Source: Bartonella sp. HY038
GTDB lineage: Bacteria; Pseudomonadota; Alphaproteobacteria; Rhizobiales; Rhizobiaceae
Assembly: GCF_014117425.1 (NCBI RefSeq)
Contig: NZ_CP059725.1
Span: 2,892,001-2,956,000, forward strand
DNA: 64,000 nt
Reading direction: 5' to 3'
In this document: piece after piece, positions 17,237 to 26,719 of the stretch
Numbering within the stretch: position 1 is the first letter of the stretch
Layout of the letters: every line of letters starts with the position of its first letter
Program-made: the position numbers and the translations under genes
The notes under the pieces: generated by a model
Databases searched by the model: none
Told to the model about the DNA's origin: nothing
Seen by the model: the letters and a program-made list of their open reading frames with translations, nothing else

Positions 17237-17662
17237 ATGACAGATACGACACCTTCTGGACGGCCTCTTTCACCCCACGTTCAGATTTACCGTTGGCCGA
17301 TTACGATGGCAATGTCTATTGCCCATCGCGCGACAGGTGGCGCGCTTTATTTCGGCACATTTTTATTTGCTGCTTGGATTATTTCAGCATCAATGGGTGA
17401 AGTTGCTTTTGAAAAAGTTAATTGGCTCTTTGGCTCATTTTTAGGGCGCACGGTACTATTCCTTTATACTTTGGCACTTGTTCACCATCTTGTAGGTGGT
17501 GTGCGCCATTTATTCTGGGATACCAATCCTGCTCTTTTAGAGAAAAACTTAGCCATCAAAACGGCTTGGTCAACCATTGTAGTTTCAATTGTTCTGACAC
17601 TCCTTATTTCCTTATTTGGATTGTCGGCTATGTTGTCTATGTTGTGCGCTAGGAGGGTGTGA
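17237..17662 (+). CDS. sdhC: Succinate dehydrogenase cytochrome b556 subunit
   Basis: The ATG at 17237 follows AGGA and gives the usual N-terminus (RPLSPHVQIYRW). The 141-residue membrane anchor has three helices; SIAHRATG near residue 30 is the SdhC signature that contributes to the quinone site, and LVHHLVGGVRHLFWD near residue 80 contains the heme-ligand histidine. It anchors SdhAB to the inner membrane and passes electrons to ubiquinone. First gene of sdhCDAB; the stop overlaps the sdhD start by 1 base. Confidence 0.93.
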   Translation: MTDTTPSGRPLSPHVQIYRWPITMAMSIAHRATGGALYFGTFLFAAWIISASMGEVAFEKVNWLFGSFLGRTVLFLYTLALVHHLVGGVRHLFWDTNPALLEKNLAIKTAWSTIVVSIVLTLLISLFGLSAMLSMLCARRV

Positions 17663-18045
17663 TGAAAGATTTTAGAACACCGCTTAATAAAAGCATTGGT
17701 CTTGGTTCCGCTAAACATGGTACTGACCATTTTTGGCGCCAACGTTTGACAGCCTTTGCAAATGTGCCGCTATTTATTTTCTTTATCATCTTGCTCATCA
17801 TGTTGGTTGGTAAAGATTATGCAACCGTTATCAGCTATTTATCAAACCCGATTATTGCAGTTGTTATGGCAGTAATGGTTATTGCTGGCATTTATCATAT
17901 GAAATTAGGCATGCAGGTAATTATTGAGGATTATTTCCCTAATCATTATCTCCGCGTTTTTATCCTATCGCTTAATATTTTCTTTTGTTTCATTATGGGT
18001 GCAGCCTGTCTTTTTGCGCTCGTAAAAATCGCTTTGGGAGGTTAA
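17662..18045 (+). CDS. sdhD: Succinate dehydrogenase membrane anchor subunit
   Basis: A 127-residue hydrophobic protein with three membrane helices. [15 protein letters not shown] near residue 78 matches the SdhD segment with the second heme/quinone-site histidine. The ATG at 17662 has AGGAGGG five bases upstream, within the end of sdhC; a GTG one codon earlier is less likely. It pairs with SdhC to form the quinone-reducing anchor of complex II. Confidence 0.92.
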   Translation: MKDFRTPLNKSIGLGSAKHGTDHFWRQRLTAFANVPLFIFFIILLIMLVGKDYATVISYLSNPIIAVVMAVMVIAGIYHMKLGMQVIIEDYFPNHYLRVFILSLNIFFCFIMGAACLFALVKIALGG

Positions 18046-18050
18046 ATTCC

Positions 18051-19895
18051 ATGGCAAGTAATAATTCAAATGCTTCGGCAGCGCAGGATAAAAAATCCTA
18101 TCAATATATCGACCACGAGTTCGATGTTATTGTTGTTGGCGCTGGTGGCTCTGGTTTGCGTGCAACCTTGGGCATGGCCGAGCAAGGTTTTAAAACCGCT
18201 TGTATTACCAAGGTGTTCCCAACCCGCTCGCATACAGTAGCCGCACAGGGCGGCATTGCCGCATCCCTATCCAATATGGGGCCTGATAACTGGCAATGGC
18301 ACATGTATGACACCATCAAGGGCTCTGACTGGCTTGGCGACATGGATGCGATGGAATACCTCACCCGTCAAGCACCTGCTGCGGTTTATGAGCTTGAACA
18401 TTATGGCGTGCCATTCTCGCGTACCGAAGAAGGCAAGATTTATCAACGCCCCTTTGGTGGCCACACCACTGAATTTGGTGAAGGCCCACCCGTGCAGCGT
18501 ACTTGCGCGGCCGCTGACCGTACCGGCCATGCCATTTTGCATACGCTTTATGGCCAAAGCCTAAAACATAATGCGCAATTTTTCATTGAATATTTCGCAC
18601 TTGATCTCATCATGACTGACGGTGTTTGTACTGGCGTTGTGGCTTGGAACCTTGATGACGGTACAATTCACCGTTTTTCTGCCAAGATGGTTGTGTTAGC
18701 AACTGGTGGATATGGCCGCGCTTATTTCTCAGCAACTTCTGCCCATACCTGTACTGGTGATGGCGGCGGCATGGTTGCACGTGCAGGTCTACCTTTGCAG
18801 GATATGGAATTTGTACAATTCCATCCAACGGGTATTTACGGCTCTGGCTGTTTGATTACTGAAGGCGCACGCGGTGAAGGTGGTTATCTCATCAACTCTG
18901 AGGGCGAGCGCTTCATGGAGCGTTATGCGCCATCTTTCAAGGATCTCGCATCGCGTGACGTTGTATCACGCTGCATGACCATTGAAATTCGCGAAGGACG
19001 CGGTGTTGGTCCAAAGAAAGACCATATTTTTCTCGTTCTTAGCCATATTGATCCAGCTATTCTTCATGAACGCTTACCTGGTATTTCTGAATCAGCCCGT
19101 ATTTTCGCTGGTGTTGATCTTACCAAAGACCCAATTCCAGTATTGCCAACCGTTCACTATAATATGGGCGGTATTCCAACCAATTATTGGGGCGAAGTGT
19201 TAAATCCAACTGAAGAAGATAATGATCGCGTTCAACCAGGCCTAATGGCAGTGGGTGAAGCAGGTTGCGCTTCAGTTCATGGTGCCAATCGTCTTGGCTC
19301 TAACTCGCTTATCGATTTGGTGGTTTTTGGTCGTGCTGCCGCTTTGCGGGCTGCAAAAGTAATTGACCGCGATGGTCCAATTCCTGAGCTTAATATTGAA
19401 GCTTGTGACAAAATCATGGAACGCTTTGACCGCATTCGTTTTGCCAATGGCTCAATCCCCACAGCCGAGCTACGTGACAAGATGCAACGCGCCATGCAGG
19501 AAGATGCGGCTGTTTTCCGTCAAGAAGATTCGCTAATAAGTGGTTGCGAACGTATTTCTGCTATCTGGAAAGAATTACCAGATGTGAAAGTGACAGACCG
19601 CTCGATGATCTGGAATTCAGATTTGATGGAAACATTGGAACTTGATAATCTGATGGCCAATGCAATTTGTACCGTTTACTCGGCTGTTGCACGTAAGGAA
19701 AGCCGCGGCGCTCATGCCCGTGAGGATTTCCCAGATCGCGATGATGTCAACTGGCGTAAGCATACACTATCTCATCTTTCACCGGAAGGCGAAGTTAGTC
19801 TTTCCTATCGTGCTGTGCATGTGGATCCACTTACCCGCTATGAAGATGGTGGTATTGATCCAAAGAAAATCGCGCCTAAGAAGCGCGTTTACTAG
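18051..19895 (+). CDS. sdhA: Succinate dehydrogenase flavoprotein subunit
   Basis: The ATG at 18051, after GGGAGG, gives 614 residues, the normal alphaproteobacterial length; an open frame further upstream lies inside sdhD. Seen: dinucleotide-fold [13 protein letters not shown] (about 29-41), the FAD-linking histidine in [11 protein letters not shown], the active-site region [22 protein letters not shown], and the C-terminal [18 protein letters not shown]. It oxidises succinate to fumarate in the TCA cycle on the cytoplasmic face of the membrane. Codon usage is markedly more GC-rich than the neighbouring defence genes. Confidence 0.97.
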   Translation: MASNNSNASAAQDKKSYQYIDHEFDVIVVGAGGSGLRATLGMAEQGFKTACITKVFPTRSHTVAAQGGIAASLSNMGPDNWQWHMYDTIKGSDWLGDMDAMEYLTRQAPAAVYELEHYGVPFSRTEEGKIYQRPFGGHTTEFGEGPPVQRTCAAADRTGHAILHTLYGQSLKHNAQFFIEYFALDLIMTDGVCTGVVAWNLDDGTIHRFSAKMVVLATGGYGRAYFSATSAHTCTGDGGGMVARAGLPLQDMEFVQFHPTGIYGSGCLITEGARGEGGYLINSEGERFMERYAPSFKDLASRDVVSRCMTIEIREGRGVGPKKDHIFLVLSHIDPAILHERLPGISESARIFAGVDLTKDPIPVLPTVHYNMGGIPTNYWGEVLNPTEEDNDRVQPGLMAVGEAGCASVHGANRLGSNSLIDLVVFGRAAALRAAKVIDRDGPIPELNIEACDKIMERFDRIRFANGSIPTAELRDKMQRAMQEDAAVFRQEDSLISGCERISAIWKELPDVKVTDRSMIWNSDLMETLELDNLMANAICTVYSAVARKESRGAHAREDFPDRDDVNWRKHTLSHLSPEGEVSLSYRAVHVDPLTRYEDGGIDPKKIAPKKRVY

Positions 19896-19907
19896 GGGAG
19901 CAAAATT

Positions 19908-20687
19908 ATGGTTCAAATGACCCTTCCCAAAAATTCCACGGTTAAAAAAGGCAAGGTCTGGCCAAAGCCAGAGCAAAACCAAAACCTAACGGAATTTCGT
20001 ATTTATCGTTGGTCGCCAGATGATGGCGAAAATCCACGCCTTGACACTTTTTATGTGGATCGCGATTCATGCGGGCCAATGATTTTGGATGGTCTTTTAT
20101 ACATCAAAAATCATGTTGACCCGACTTTAACGTTACGTCGTTCTTGCCGTGAAGGTATTTGCGGTTCATGCGCCATGAATATTGATGGCTCTAACACCCT
20201 TGCTTGTATTACCGGCATGGATGAAGTTAAGCACCCAATTAAGGTCTATCCATTGCCTTCAATGCCAGTGGTTAAGGATCTTGTGCCAGATCTTAATCGT
20301 TTCTATGCCCAGCATCGTTTGATCGAGCCTTGGTTGCAAACCGTATCGCCAACACCAGAAAAAGAATGGCTACAAAGCCATGATGACCGCTTGAAACTTG
20401 ATGGGCTTTATGAGTGCATTTTATGTGCTTGCTGCCAAACATCTTGCCCAAGCTATTGGTGGAATGGGGATCGTTATCTGGGGCCCTCAGTTTTATTGCA
20501 GGCCTATCGTTGGATTGCAGATTCACGCGATGAAGCAACTGGTGACCGCCTTGATAAGCTTGAAGATCCCTTCCGGCTTTATCGCTGCCATACCATTATG
20601 AACTGCACGCAAACCTGCCCTAAAGGCCTTAATCCTGCCAAGGCAATTGCCGAGATTAAGAAATTAATGGTCGAGCGTCAGCTCTAA
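19908..20687 (+). CDS. sdhB: Succinate dehydrogenase iron-sulfur subunit
   Basis: A 259-residue protein with all three cluster motifs: the 2Fe-2S set in [16 protein letters not shown]...LAC (about residues 82-102), the 4Fe-4S set [12 protein letters not shown] (about 166-177) and the 3Fe-4S set [14 protein letters not shown] (about 227-240). It carries electrons from SdhA FAD to the quinone site. GGGGAG lies upstream of the ATG, 12 bases after sdhA. Last gene of the operon before a strong terminator. Confidence 0.97.
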   Translation: MVQMTLPKNSTVKKGKVWPKPEQNQNLTEFRIYRWSPDDGENPRLDTFYVDRDSCGPMILDGLLYIKNHVDPTLTLRRSCREGICGSCAMNIDGSNTLACITGMDEVKHPIKVYPLPSMPVVKDLVPDLNRFYAQHRLIEPWLQTVSPTPEKEWLQSHDDRLKLDGLYECILCACCQTSCPSYWWNGDRYLGPSVLLQAYRWIADSRDEATGDRLDKLEDPFRLYRCHTIMNCTQTCPKGLNPAKAIAEIKKLMVERQL

Positions 20688-20711
20688 TTACACATTCTCT
20701 TATTGTTTATT

Positions 20712-20748
20712 AAAATGCCCTGAATGAAAATTCAGGGCATTTTCTTTG
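20712..20748 (+). terminator. Intrinsic terminator of sdhCDAB
   Basis: A 14-bp perfect stem (20712-20725 with 20730-20743) closed by a GAAA tetraloop and followed by TTTCTTT, 25 bases after the sdhB stop. Confidence 0.9.
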
Positions 20749-20949
20749 CAACAAAGTTTCTACCATTTGGAATTTACGCACAATAACGCATAGATTGCAT
20801 TCAAAATACCATATGAAAATAGGGCGTTTTTGGTCAAAGGCTTTTGTTAGATTATATTTTCAGCCGAAGACAATTAGCAATCCACTGCATTAAATCCATG
20901 AGTCAACAAGTTTATCAATGGTTAAAAACAAACGCTATTATATACGAGC

Positions 20950-21261
20950 CTAAACTACGATTTTATGGCTGACAGCCGTTGATCCTATCAAACGCTTGCG
21001 ATAAATTTCCTGGTGAAGATCAGCTTGCGCCATGCCACTACCATCTTTTGTATAAAGCCAATAGACCATGGCTCGCTTCGGCTCTTTATCTTTCAAAGAT
21101 TTCGAGTTTGATAAATCTTCTTCATTCAATTTTTCTGGCGCAGAACAGGCAGAAGGGCCAGCCTTGTTAGTATTTGAAATACCGAAACTAGGTGTCAAAG
21201 ATAATAGCGTTAAAGCGGCACTACCTTTTAAAACAAGTCTGCGAACCATCTTATTTTTCAT
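20950..21261 (-). CDS. Small exported protein, twin-arginine-like leader, unrecognised
   Basis: A 103-residue protein opening with MKNKMVRRLVLKGSAALTLL, which has paired arginines and a hydrophobic stretch like a Tat or Sec signal, with cleavage plausible near residue 30. The mature part (about 70 residues) is charged, includes one Cys and YWLYTKDG...ADLHQEIYRKRL; I do not recognise a family. GAGGA precedes the ATG at a good distance, which supports real translation. It stands alone between the sdh terminator and a cell-wall hydrolase gene that reads the same way. Confidence 0.55.
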   Translation of the reverse strand: MKNKMVRRLVLKGSAALTLLSLTPSFGISNTNKAGPSACSAPEKLNEEDLSNSKSLKDKEPKRAMVYWLYTKDGSGMAQADLHQEIYRKRLIGSTAVSHKIVV

Positions 21262-21581
21262 GCTTACATCCTCGTCCTATATTTCTAAATCGGCGTTAGA
21301 TTCGCTCATAATTATCATTATTTTCTAACTATATATTGCAATAACCGCATTTTCAGCACGCATATACAGTTCTACTATGGGATATTGAGCGCGCCACATA
21401 TTAGCACGGCAATCGCTTTGCAATTTATCAAAAAACATATTCATGCATTATAATTTCGCTTAAACCTTAGCAAAAGTCGTTGAGTTGTTAGATTAATATT
21501 ACAACTATCAAATGAGATGTAAAATTAATAGGCGGGCAATAGTTTATTCATTTTATCCATTATGAAAATGTTTTTAATAAA
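21262..21581. other. Noncoding stretch upstream of the small exported protein
   Basis: About 320 AT-rich bases between two leftward genes. It should hold the promoter of the small exported-protein gene. No RNA gene or repeat recognised. Confidence 0.45.
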
Positions 21582-21608
21582 TTAAAGGGCGCTTAAAGCG
21601 CCCTTTAA
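21582..21608 (-). terminator. Intrinsic terminator of the cell-wall hydrolase gene
   Basis: A GC-cored 13-bp inverted repeat (21582-21594 with 21596-21608) lies about 30 bases after the leftward stop and is followed on the minus strand by a T-rich tract. Confidence 0.7.
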
Positions 21609-21634
21609 AAAACGATAATCATTAAATCTTAATA

Positions 21635-22537
21635 TTATTGGTTTTGCTGTCGCAATAACATGGCACCGATGACATCAGCATGACGGGCTTCTGGAATTGC
21701 ATAGCCAAGGGCAACAGTCTCTTCATGCTCGGCACGCGGCGATGGCATTGGCACGGGGACATGCTCGATAATTGCTGCAACCGCATCCTGTCGCACTGCA
21801 TGAGTTTGTGATTGACTAGCGATTGGTGCAGCTTCACGCATAGCAACTTGCTGCATTGCAACAGGCTTAGCTGTTTCAATGTTCTGAGCAACTGCAATGG
21901 CTTCGCTACGGGCTTCAGCTTCTTGACGGATAATGCGATCAAATTTCGGCGCTGCGCCGTTCTTTTCCTGAGCAAAGGCTAAAGCAACATTATAAGGCTG
22001 ATCATTAACTGCAAGCTGCAAATTGCCATCGCGGCCACGTTTTTCATAAAACGCATTGCCACCGGCAACCAAAGTATAATGCATATTGCGATAAGGGAAT
22101 TTAAGACCAGCAGTATGGAAGAACATAGCATTCTTCAATTTTTGGTGGCGTTCACCGCGCAATACGGCATCAGCAGCAGCTTGAACATCAGGCATAGCCT
22201 TAGAATTCATTGGACGGGTCAATACGCCTGGCGCAAATTGCTTAGGCTGACCAACTACGGCACAAATGGTCTTTGGATAATGACTTGAATTAACGCGGTT
22301 CATAACCACAGTACCAACAGCAATCATGCCTTCACGGCTAGAACGGTTAGACTCAAAAAACATTGCCCGCTCTAAACAAGTGCGCTCACTTAATGGGTAA
22401 GAATAGGTCTTTTCACCACCAAGGCTTGCAATGCTCTTCCCACTATTGGAACAACCTGTAACAACAAGCGGAGCAAGCAATACTCCCACCAGTGCCATCC
22501 ATTTCGCTTTAATTGAAAACCGCAATAGACTTCTCAC
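21635..22537 (-). CDS. SleB-like cell wall hydrolase, lipoprotein
   Basis: A 300-residue protein with a lipobox VVTGC near residue 28 and a Hydrolase_2 (SleB/CwlJ) domain at about residues 50-165: ERAMFFESN, EGMIAVGTVVMNRV, PKTICAVVGQPKQFAPG and KNAMFFHTAGLKFPY are the conserved stretches, including the catalytic Glu in FFESN. SleB-type enzymes are lytic transglycosylases or amidases acting on peptidoglycan. A Gln/Ala/Glu-rich tail follows without motif. The start is a GTG at 22537; an ATG at 22498 would shorten the signal peptide. Confidence 0.85.
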   Translation of the reverse strand: MRSLLRFSIKAKWMALVGVLLAPLVVTGCSNSGKSIASLGGEKTYSYPLSERTCLERAMFFESNRSSREGMIAVGTVVMNRVNSSHYPKTICAVVGQPKQFAPGVLTRPMNSKAMPDVQAAADAVLRGERHQKLKNAMFFHTAGLKFPYRNMHYTLVAGGNAFYEKRGRDGNLQLAVNDQPYNVALAFAQEKNGAAPKFDRIIRQEAEARSEAIAVAQNIETAKPVAMQQVAMREAAPIASQSQTHAVRQDAVAAIIEHVPVPMPSPRAEHEETVALGYAIPEARHADVIGAMLLRQQNQ

Positions 22538-22828
22538 TCTTTAATTTATCCAAGGCATAGTGCCGGATTACACAATCGTAATATATATGGCGAAAAAAAG
22601 GCAAAATGGTAATTTTGTCATAAAAAACACCAAATCAACGCAATATAATCGCTTTATACTCAATTTTGGCGTTATGTTCCTAAATAAAAGTTAATGACAG
22701 CACTGTGCTGCAAAACCAATGCTAAAACATGTTCTTATGTTTAAGAAAGAGTTAACATCCACAAATTTAATCCAATTCTATAGCAAATTATGCAATTTTA
22801 ACGCAGCAAAAATTTGTTGCCCAAGCAC

Positions 22829-23512
22829 TTATCCGAAGGAATAGCCAGTGCCACGCACTGTGCGAATAAGATCTTTTTCACCAATATTAATCGCTTTACG
22901 CAACCGGCGAATATGAACATCGACCGTACGGTCATCAACAAAATTATCATTGCCCCACACTGCATCTAATAATTGCGTTCGCGTAAAGACGCGACCAGGT
23001 GCCATCATAAAAAACTCAAGCAAGCGAAATTCTGTCGGCCCTAGTTTTACTTCAACATCTTTGAAAAAAACGCGGTGCTGTTGCCGATCAAGAGTTAAAT
23101 CATTATTGGACAAAACATGCGCCAAAGTACTTGGATTAACCCGCCGCAATAATGCTTTAACGCGTGCCATTAATTCTGGTATTGAAAAAGGCTTAGTCAC
23201 ATAATCATCAGCGCCAACTGACAATCCACGTACACGCTCATTTTCTTCGCCGCGCGCAGTTAGCATAATAATCGGTAAATGAGCGGTTGAATCACGCTGG
23301 CGCAAGCGGCGGCATAATTCTATGCCGGATAGTCCAGGTAACATCCAATCCAGCAAAACAAGGTCAGGTCGGTTTTCCTCCAACTCGAACTCGGCGTCAT
23401 CTCCCCGCATAATGACTCGCACCTTATAGCCCTCAGCTTCAAGATTGTAGCGCAATAAGATTGTTAGTGCATCTTCATCTTCAACAACCGCAACTTCTGG
23501 TACTCGCGCCAT
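22829..23512 (-). CDS. phoB: Phosphate regulon response regulator
   Basis: The ATG at 23512, preceded by GGA, gives 227 residues, the normal PhoB length. The receiver domain has the acidic pair EDED, phosphoacceptor Asp55 in LVLLDWMLPG, and Lys in VTKPFS. The C-terminal winged helix (about residues 130-225) has the GPTEFRLLEFFM and VDVHIRRLRKAI segments of OmpR/PhoB DNA binding. Phosphorylated PhoB activates genes with Pho boxes when phosphate is low. It is 274 bases downstream of phoU, so it may also have its own promoter. No phoR is adjacent. Confidence 0.95.
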   Translation of the reverse strand: MARVPEVAVVEDEDALTILLRYNLEAEGYKVRVIMRGDDAEFELEENRPDLVLLDWMLPGLSGIELCRRLRQRDSTAHLPIIMLTARGEENERVRGLSVGADDYVTKPFSIPELMARVKALLRRVNPSTLAHVLSNNDLTLDRQQHRVFFKDVEVKLGPTEFRLLEFFMMAPGRVFTRTQLLDAVWGNDNFVDDRTVDVHIRRLRKAINIGEKDLIRTVRGTGYSFG

Positions 23513-23786
23513 ATTTTCCACGTCCCTCACAAAAAACCATGAGTGGTTAATCAAACATACAATACTCCTATGGCTGAATATAATTTTTCACAGGCATTTA
23601 TGCTGTGACATGCCATAGCAATATTGCTCGTGATCCCCCTCATGGATATCACGTCTAAAAATCTAATATTTTAGGCCTATTAAGGATGAATATTCACTCC
23701 AACATTTTTAACGAGCTGATATATTCTATTGTTACCCTTAATCCTTATATGGGAAAAGTCCACTCCCCCAATATGAAACCAAAGTC

Positions 23787-24506
23787 TTATTTTTGTTCCA
23801 ACTCTTCCGTCACCAAAGTGTGAGTTAAATCTTCGCGGTGTCGTTCATTGGTCGGATAATTGCCACTGATGATATAATGAACCGTCTCAGCGATATTGGT
23901 CGCATGATCGCCAATGCGTTCAATATTTTTGGCGCAAAATAATAAATGCGTACAAGCAGTAATATTGCGCGGATCTTCCATCATATAGGTCAACAATTCA
24001 CGGAAAAGCGATGTATAGATAGCATCTAGTTCTTCATCTTTCTTGCGCACAATATCAATGCGCTCAAGCGAGCGCATGGAATAGGCATCAAGGACTTCTT
24101 TCAACTGGTTTACAGCAAGAGACGCGAAATTTTCCAAGCCACGATAAAACGAAGTTGGTTGACGATTTTCAGAAATCGCCGCAGCACGCTTGCCAATATT
24201 CTTGGCCATGTCACCAACGCGCTCCAAGTCGGCAGCAATGCGAATAGCTCCAACAACTTCACGCAAATCAATCGCCATTGGTTGGCGCTTAGCAATGATT
24301 GTCACTGCACGTTCGTCAATTTCGCGTTCAGCTTCATCAAGAATACGATCTTCTGCTACAACCTCATCAGCAAGCATTAAATCATCACGAATAATAGCAT
24401 CGACCGAGCGTTCCACCATGCGTTCCGCATAGCCACCCATCTCGCCAATTCGTTGGGTTAAATACTGCAATTCTTCATCGAAAGAGCGAACAATATGCGT
24501 AGGCAT
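23787..24506 (-). CDS. phoU: Phosphate transport system regulatory protein
   Basis: A 239-residue all-helical protein with two PhoU repeats (about residues 18-105 and 120-210), each with the E-R-GD-A-N pattern (DLERVGDMAKNIG and NIERIGDHATNIAE) that binds metal clusters. PhoU connects the state of the Pst transporter to PhoR/PhoB so that the regulon is off in high phosphate. It lies 19 bases after pstB in the same operon. Confidence 0.95.
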   Translation of the reverse strand: MPTHIVRSFDEELQYLTQRIGEMGGYAERMVERSVDAIIRDDLMLADEVVAEDRILDEAEREIDERAVTIIAKRQPMAIDLREVVGAIRIAADLERVGDMAKNIGKRAAAISENRQPTSFYRGLENFASLAVNQLKEVLDAYSMRSLERIDIVRKKDEELDAIYTSLFRELLTYMMEDPRNITACTHLLFCAKNIERIGDHATNIAETVHYIISGNYPTNERHREDLTHTLVTEELEQK

Positions 24507-24525
24507 GAGCTTTATCCCTTATAAA

Positions 24526-25296
24526 TCAGCCAAAACGGCCCGTAATATAATCTTGAGTCCGTTGTTCCTTAGGCGATGTAAACATCATCTCAGTTTCACC
24601 AACCTCGACCAGATCACCCAAATGGAACATTGCAGTAAATTGCGAAACACGCGCCGCTTGCTGCATCGAATGCGTCACAATAACAATTGTATAATTTTGG
24701 CGCAAATCGTCGATGAGTTCTTCAATACGGGCGGTCGCAATCGGATCAAGCGCCGAGCATGGCTCATCCATCAAAATGACTTCGGGGCTAACAGCAATAG
24801 CACGCGCAATGCAAAGACGCTGCTGTTGGCCACCAGAAAGACCCGTTCCAGGCTCTTTCAAGCGATCTTTAACCTCTTCAAAAAGACCAGCTTTAATAAG
24901 ACTTTTTTCAACGATTTCATCAAGCGCGGCTGCATTTTTAGCCAAACCATGAATACGCGGACCATAGGCCACATTTTCATAAATAGATTTTGGAAAAGGA
25001 TTTGGCTTTTGGAACACCATACCAACCCTTGCGCGTAGCTCGACAACGTCAATACTAGGATCATAAATATCCTCATTATCAAGGGTCAAAAGACCTGTTA
25101 CGCGTGCACCGTCAATGGTATCATTCATACGATTAAGGCAACGAAGAAATGTCGATTTACCGCAACCTGATGGCCCAATCAAGGCCGTGACCATGTTTTC
25201 AGGCACATCAAGATTTACGCCGTGTAACGCTTCCTTGTCGCCATAAAAGACCCGCACATCTTGTCCACGCATTTTGATATTCATCTTGGGCTCCAT
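24526..25296 (-). CDS. pstB: Phosphate ABC transporter ATPase
   Basis: A 256-residue ABC ATPase. Walker [10 protein letters not shown], the Q-loop [16 protein letters not shown] typical of PstB, signature LSGGQQQR, Walker [14 protein letters not shown] and the switch THSMQQA are all present. It powers phosphate import through PstCA. AAGGA lies 9 bases before the ATG. A 118-base gap to pstA contains only a weak hairpin. Confidence 0.96.
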   Translation of the reverse strand: MEPKMNIKMRGQDVRVFYGDKEALHGVNLDVPENMVTALIGPSGCGKSTFLRCLNRMNDTIDGARVTGLLTLDNEDIYDPSIDVVELRARVGMVFQKPNPFPKSIYENVAYGPRIHGLAKNAAALDEIVEKSLIKAGLFEEVKDRLKEPGTGLSGGQQQRLCIARAIAVSPEVILMDEPCSALDPIATARIEELIDDLRQNYTIVIVTHSMQQAARVSQFTAMFHLGDLVEVGETEMMFTSPKEQRTQDYITGRFG

Positions 25297-25414
25297 CAGC
25301 CATTTCCTTTAAAAGTCTATTTGCCATATAATTTTAGTTTATGCCGAACTGGCTAAAATTAACGTCAAAAATTCACTTTAATACCTTAAAATTTGGTTTT
25401 GTTCCAACCGCTCA

Positions 25415-26719
25415 CTACCAACGGCGCTCAAATCTGCGGCGCAAAATAACGGCTGTTATGTTCATCAAAGTCATAAAGGCAAGCAAAACAATAATACCAC
25501 CCCATGCGCGTTCTTGAAAACCACGTTCAGCTTCAGAAATCCACATGAAGATTTGTACCGGCAATGCGGTTGCAGGATCAAAAGGCGTTACCGGATAATT
25601 GGCAACAAACGCCACCATACCAATAAGCAATAATGGTGCGGTTTCACCTAAAGCGCGTGCCATGCCAATAATTGTACCCGTTAGTACTCCAGGTGCTGCC
25701 AAGGGTAGCACGTGATGGAAAACCATTTGGGTTTTTGATGCACCCACACCAAGAGCCGCTGTGCGGATAGATGGTGGAACAGCACGCAAGGCTGAACGTG
25801 TTGCAATGATGATTGTCGGCAATGTCATCAAGGTTAAAACCAAGCCGCCAACCAAAGCTGACGAACGCGGCAAGCCCCAAGCATTAATGAAAATGGCAAG
25901 ACCGAGCAGACCAAAAACAATAGAGGGAACAGCAGCAAGATTATTGATGTTTACTTCAATAATATCGTTAAACTTATTTTTCCTTGCGTATTCTTCTAAA
26001 TAAATCGCTGCTGCAACACCAATTGGCAATGCAAGTACCAACACAATCAGCATCATATAAAGTGAACCAATGAAAGCAACACCAAGCCCAGCCATTTCAG
26101 GACGGCTTGATGGTGGATTAATAAAGAAGCCAGTATTAAAAGCTTTATATAGCGCACCATCCTTAGCAAGTTCATTCATCCAAGCAACTTGCTGATCACT
26201 TACTTTCCGGTTTGTTTCAGGAGCTGAAAGATCAATATGGCCTTTATAGGCTTGGTCGATATCACTTGATGCTAATACTTTTACCGTTTGGGTTGAACCG
26301 ATAATGCTTGGATCCTTAGTCACCATTTCACGCAATTGCACACGGACACCATCAGAAAACATCGCATTAATCTGGCGCAATTTAGCACGGTCATCCAAGG
26401 ACACGCCAAGCTGTTCAGCCAATGAGTTTCTAACCAATAGCGGATAATTAGCCGTCAGCAAAACATTTGGATTGGTCGCCCGTTGATCTTTCGGATCAAT
26501 AATCGCCTTATCAAGTTTGACAGATAGGATCATGGTCGTTTGCCCAAAAACCGTATAGCCATTTGATAGAATCGAGGTCATCAAAATTAAAAGAAATAAT
26601 ATGCCAATTGCAATTGCTGATATGCCATAGGCCTTAAAACGACGTTCGGCACGATAGCGCTTTTTTAAACCAATATCACGGCGTGGTTTTGGGGCTGCAC
26701 TCATTGAGATCTCACTCAT
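25415..26719 (-). CDS. pstA: Phosphate ABC transporter permease
   Basis: A 434-residue permease: one N-terminal helix, a large periplasmic insert of about 170 residues that is normal in alphaproteobacterial PstA, then five helices with the coupling motif ALGVGASKTQMVFHHVLPLAAPG. With PstC it forms the channel for phosphate. The start overlaps the pstC stop by 4 bases (ATGA). Confidence 0.95.
   Translation of the reverse strand: MSEISMSAAPKPRRDIGLKKRYRAERRFKAYGISAIAIGILFLLILMTSILSNGYTVFGQTTMILSVKLDKAIIDPKDQRATNPNVLLTANYPLLVRNSLAEQLGVSLDDRAKLRQINAMFSDGVRVQLREMVTKDPSIIGSTQTVKVLASSDIDQAYKGHIDLSAPETNRKVSDQQVAWMNELAKDGALYKAFNTGFFINPPSSRPEMAGLGVAFIGSLYMMLIVLVLALPIGVAAAIYLEEYARKNKFNDIIEVNINNLAAVPSIVFGLLGLAIFINAWGLPRSSALVGGLVLTLMTLPTIIIATRSALRAVPPSIRTAALGVGASKTQMVFHHVLPLAAPGVLTGTIIGMARALGETAPLLLIGMVAFVANYPVTPFDPATALPVQIFMWISEAERGFQERAWGGIIVLLAFMTLMNITAVILRRRFERRW

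Noticed and set aside
17049..17240. 63-codon frame in the sdh leader
   Set aside because: Its residues look random and it covers the leader hairpins; treated as noncoding leader.
22803..22820. Inverted repeat just after phoB as terminator
   Set aside because: Only 8 bp with a G-T pair and no T-run on the proper strand.
24505..25038. 177-codon plus-strand frame opposite pstB
   Set aside because: Antisense shadow; pstB motifs on the other strand are complete.
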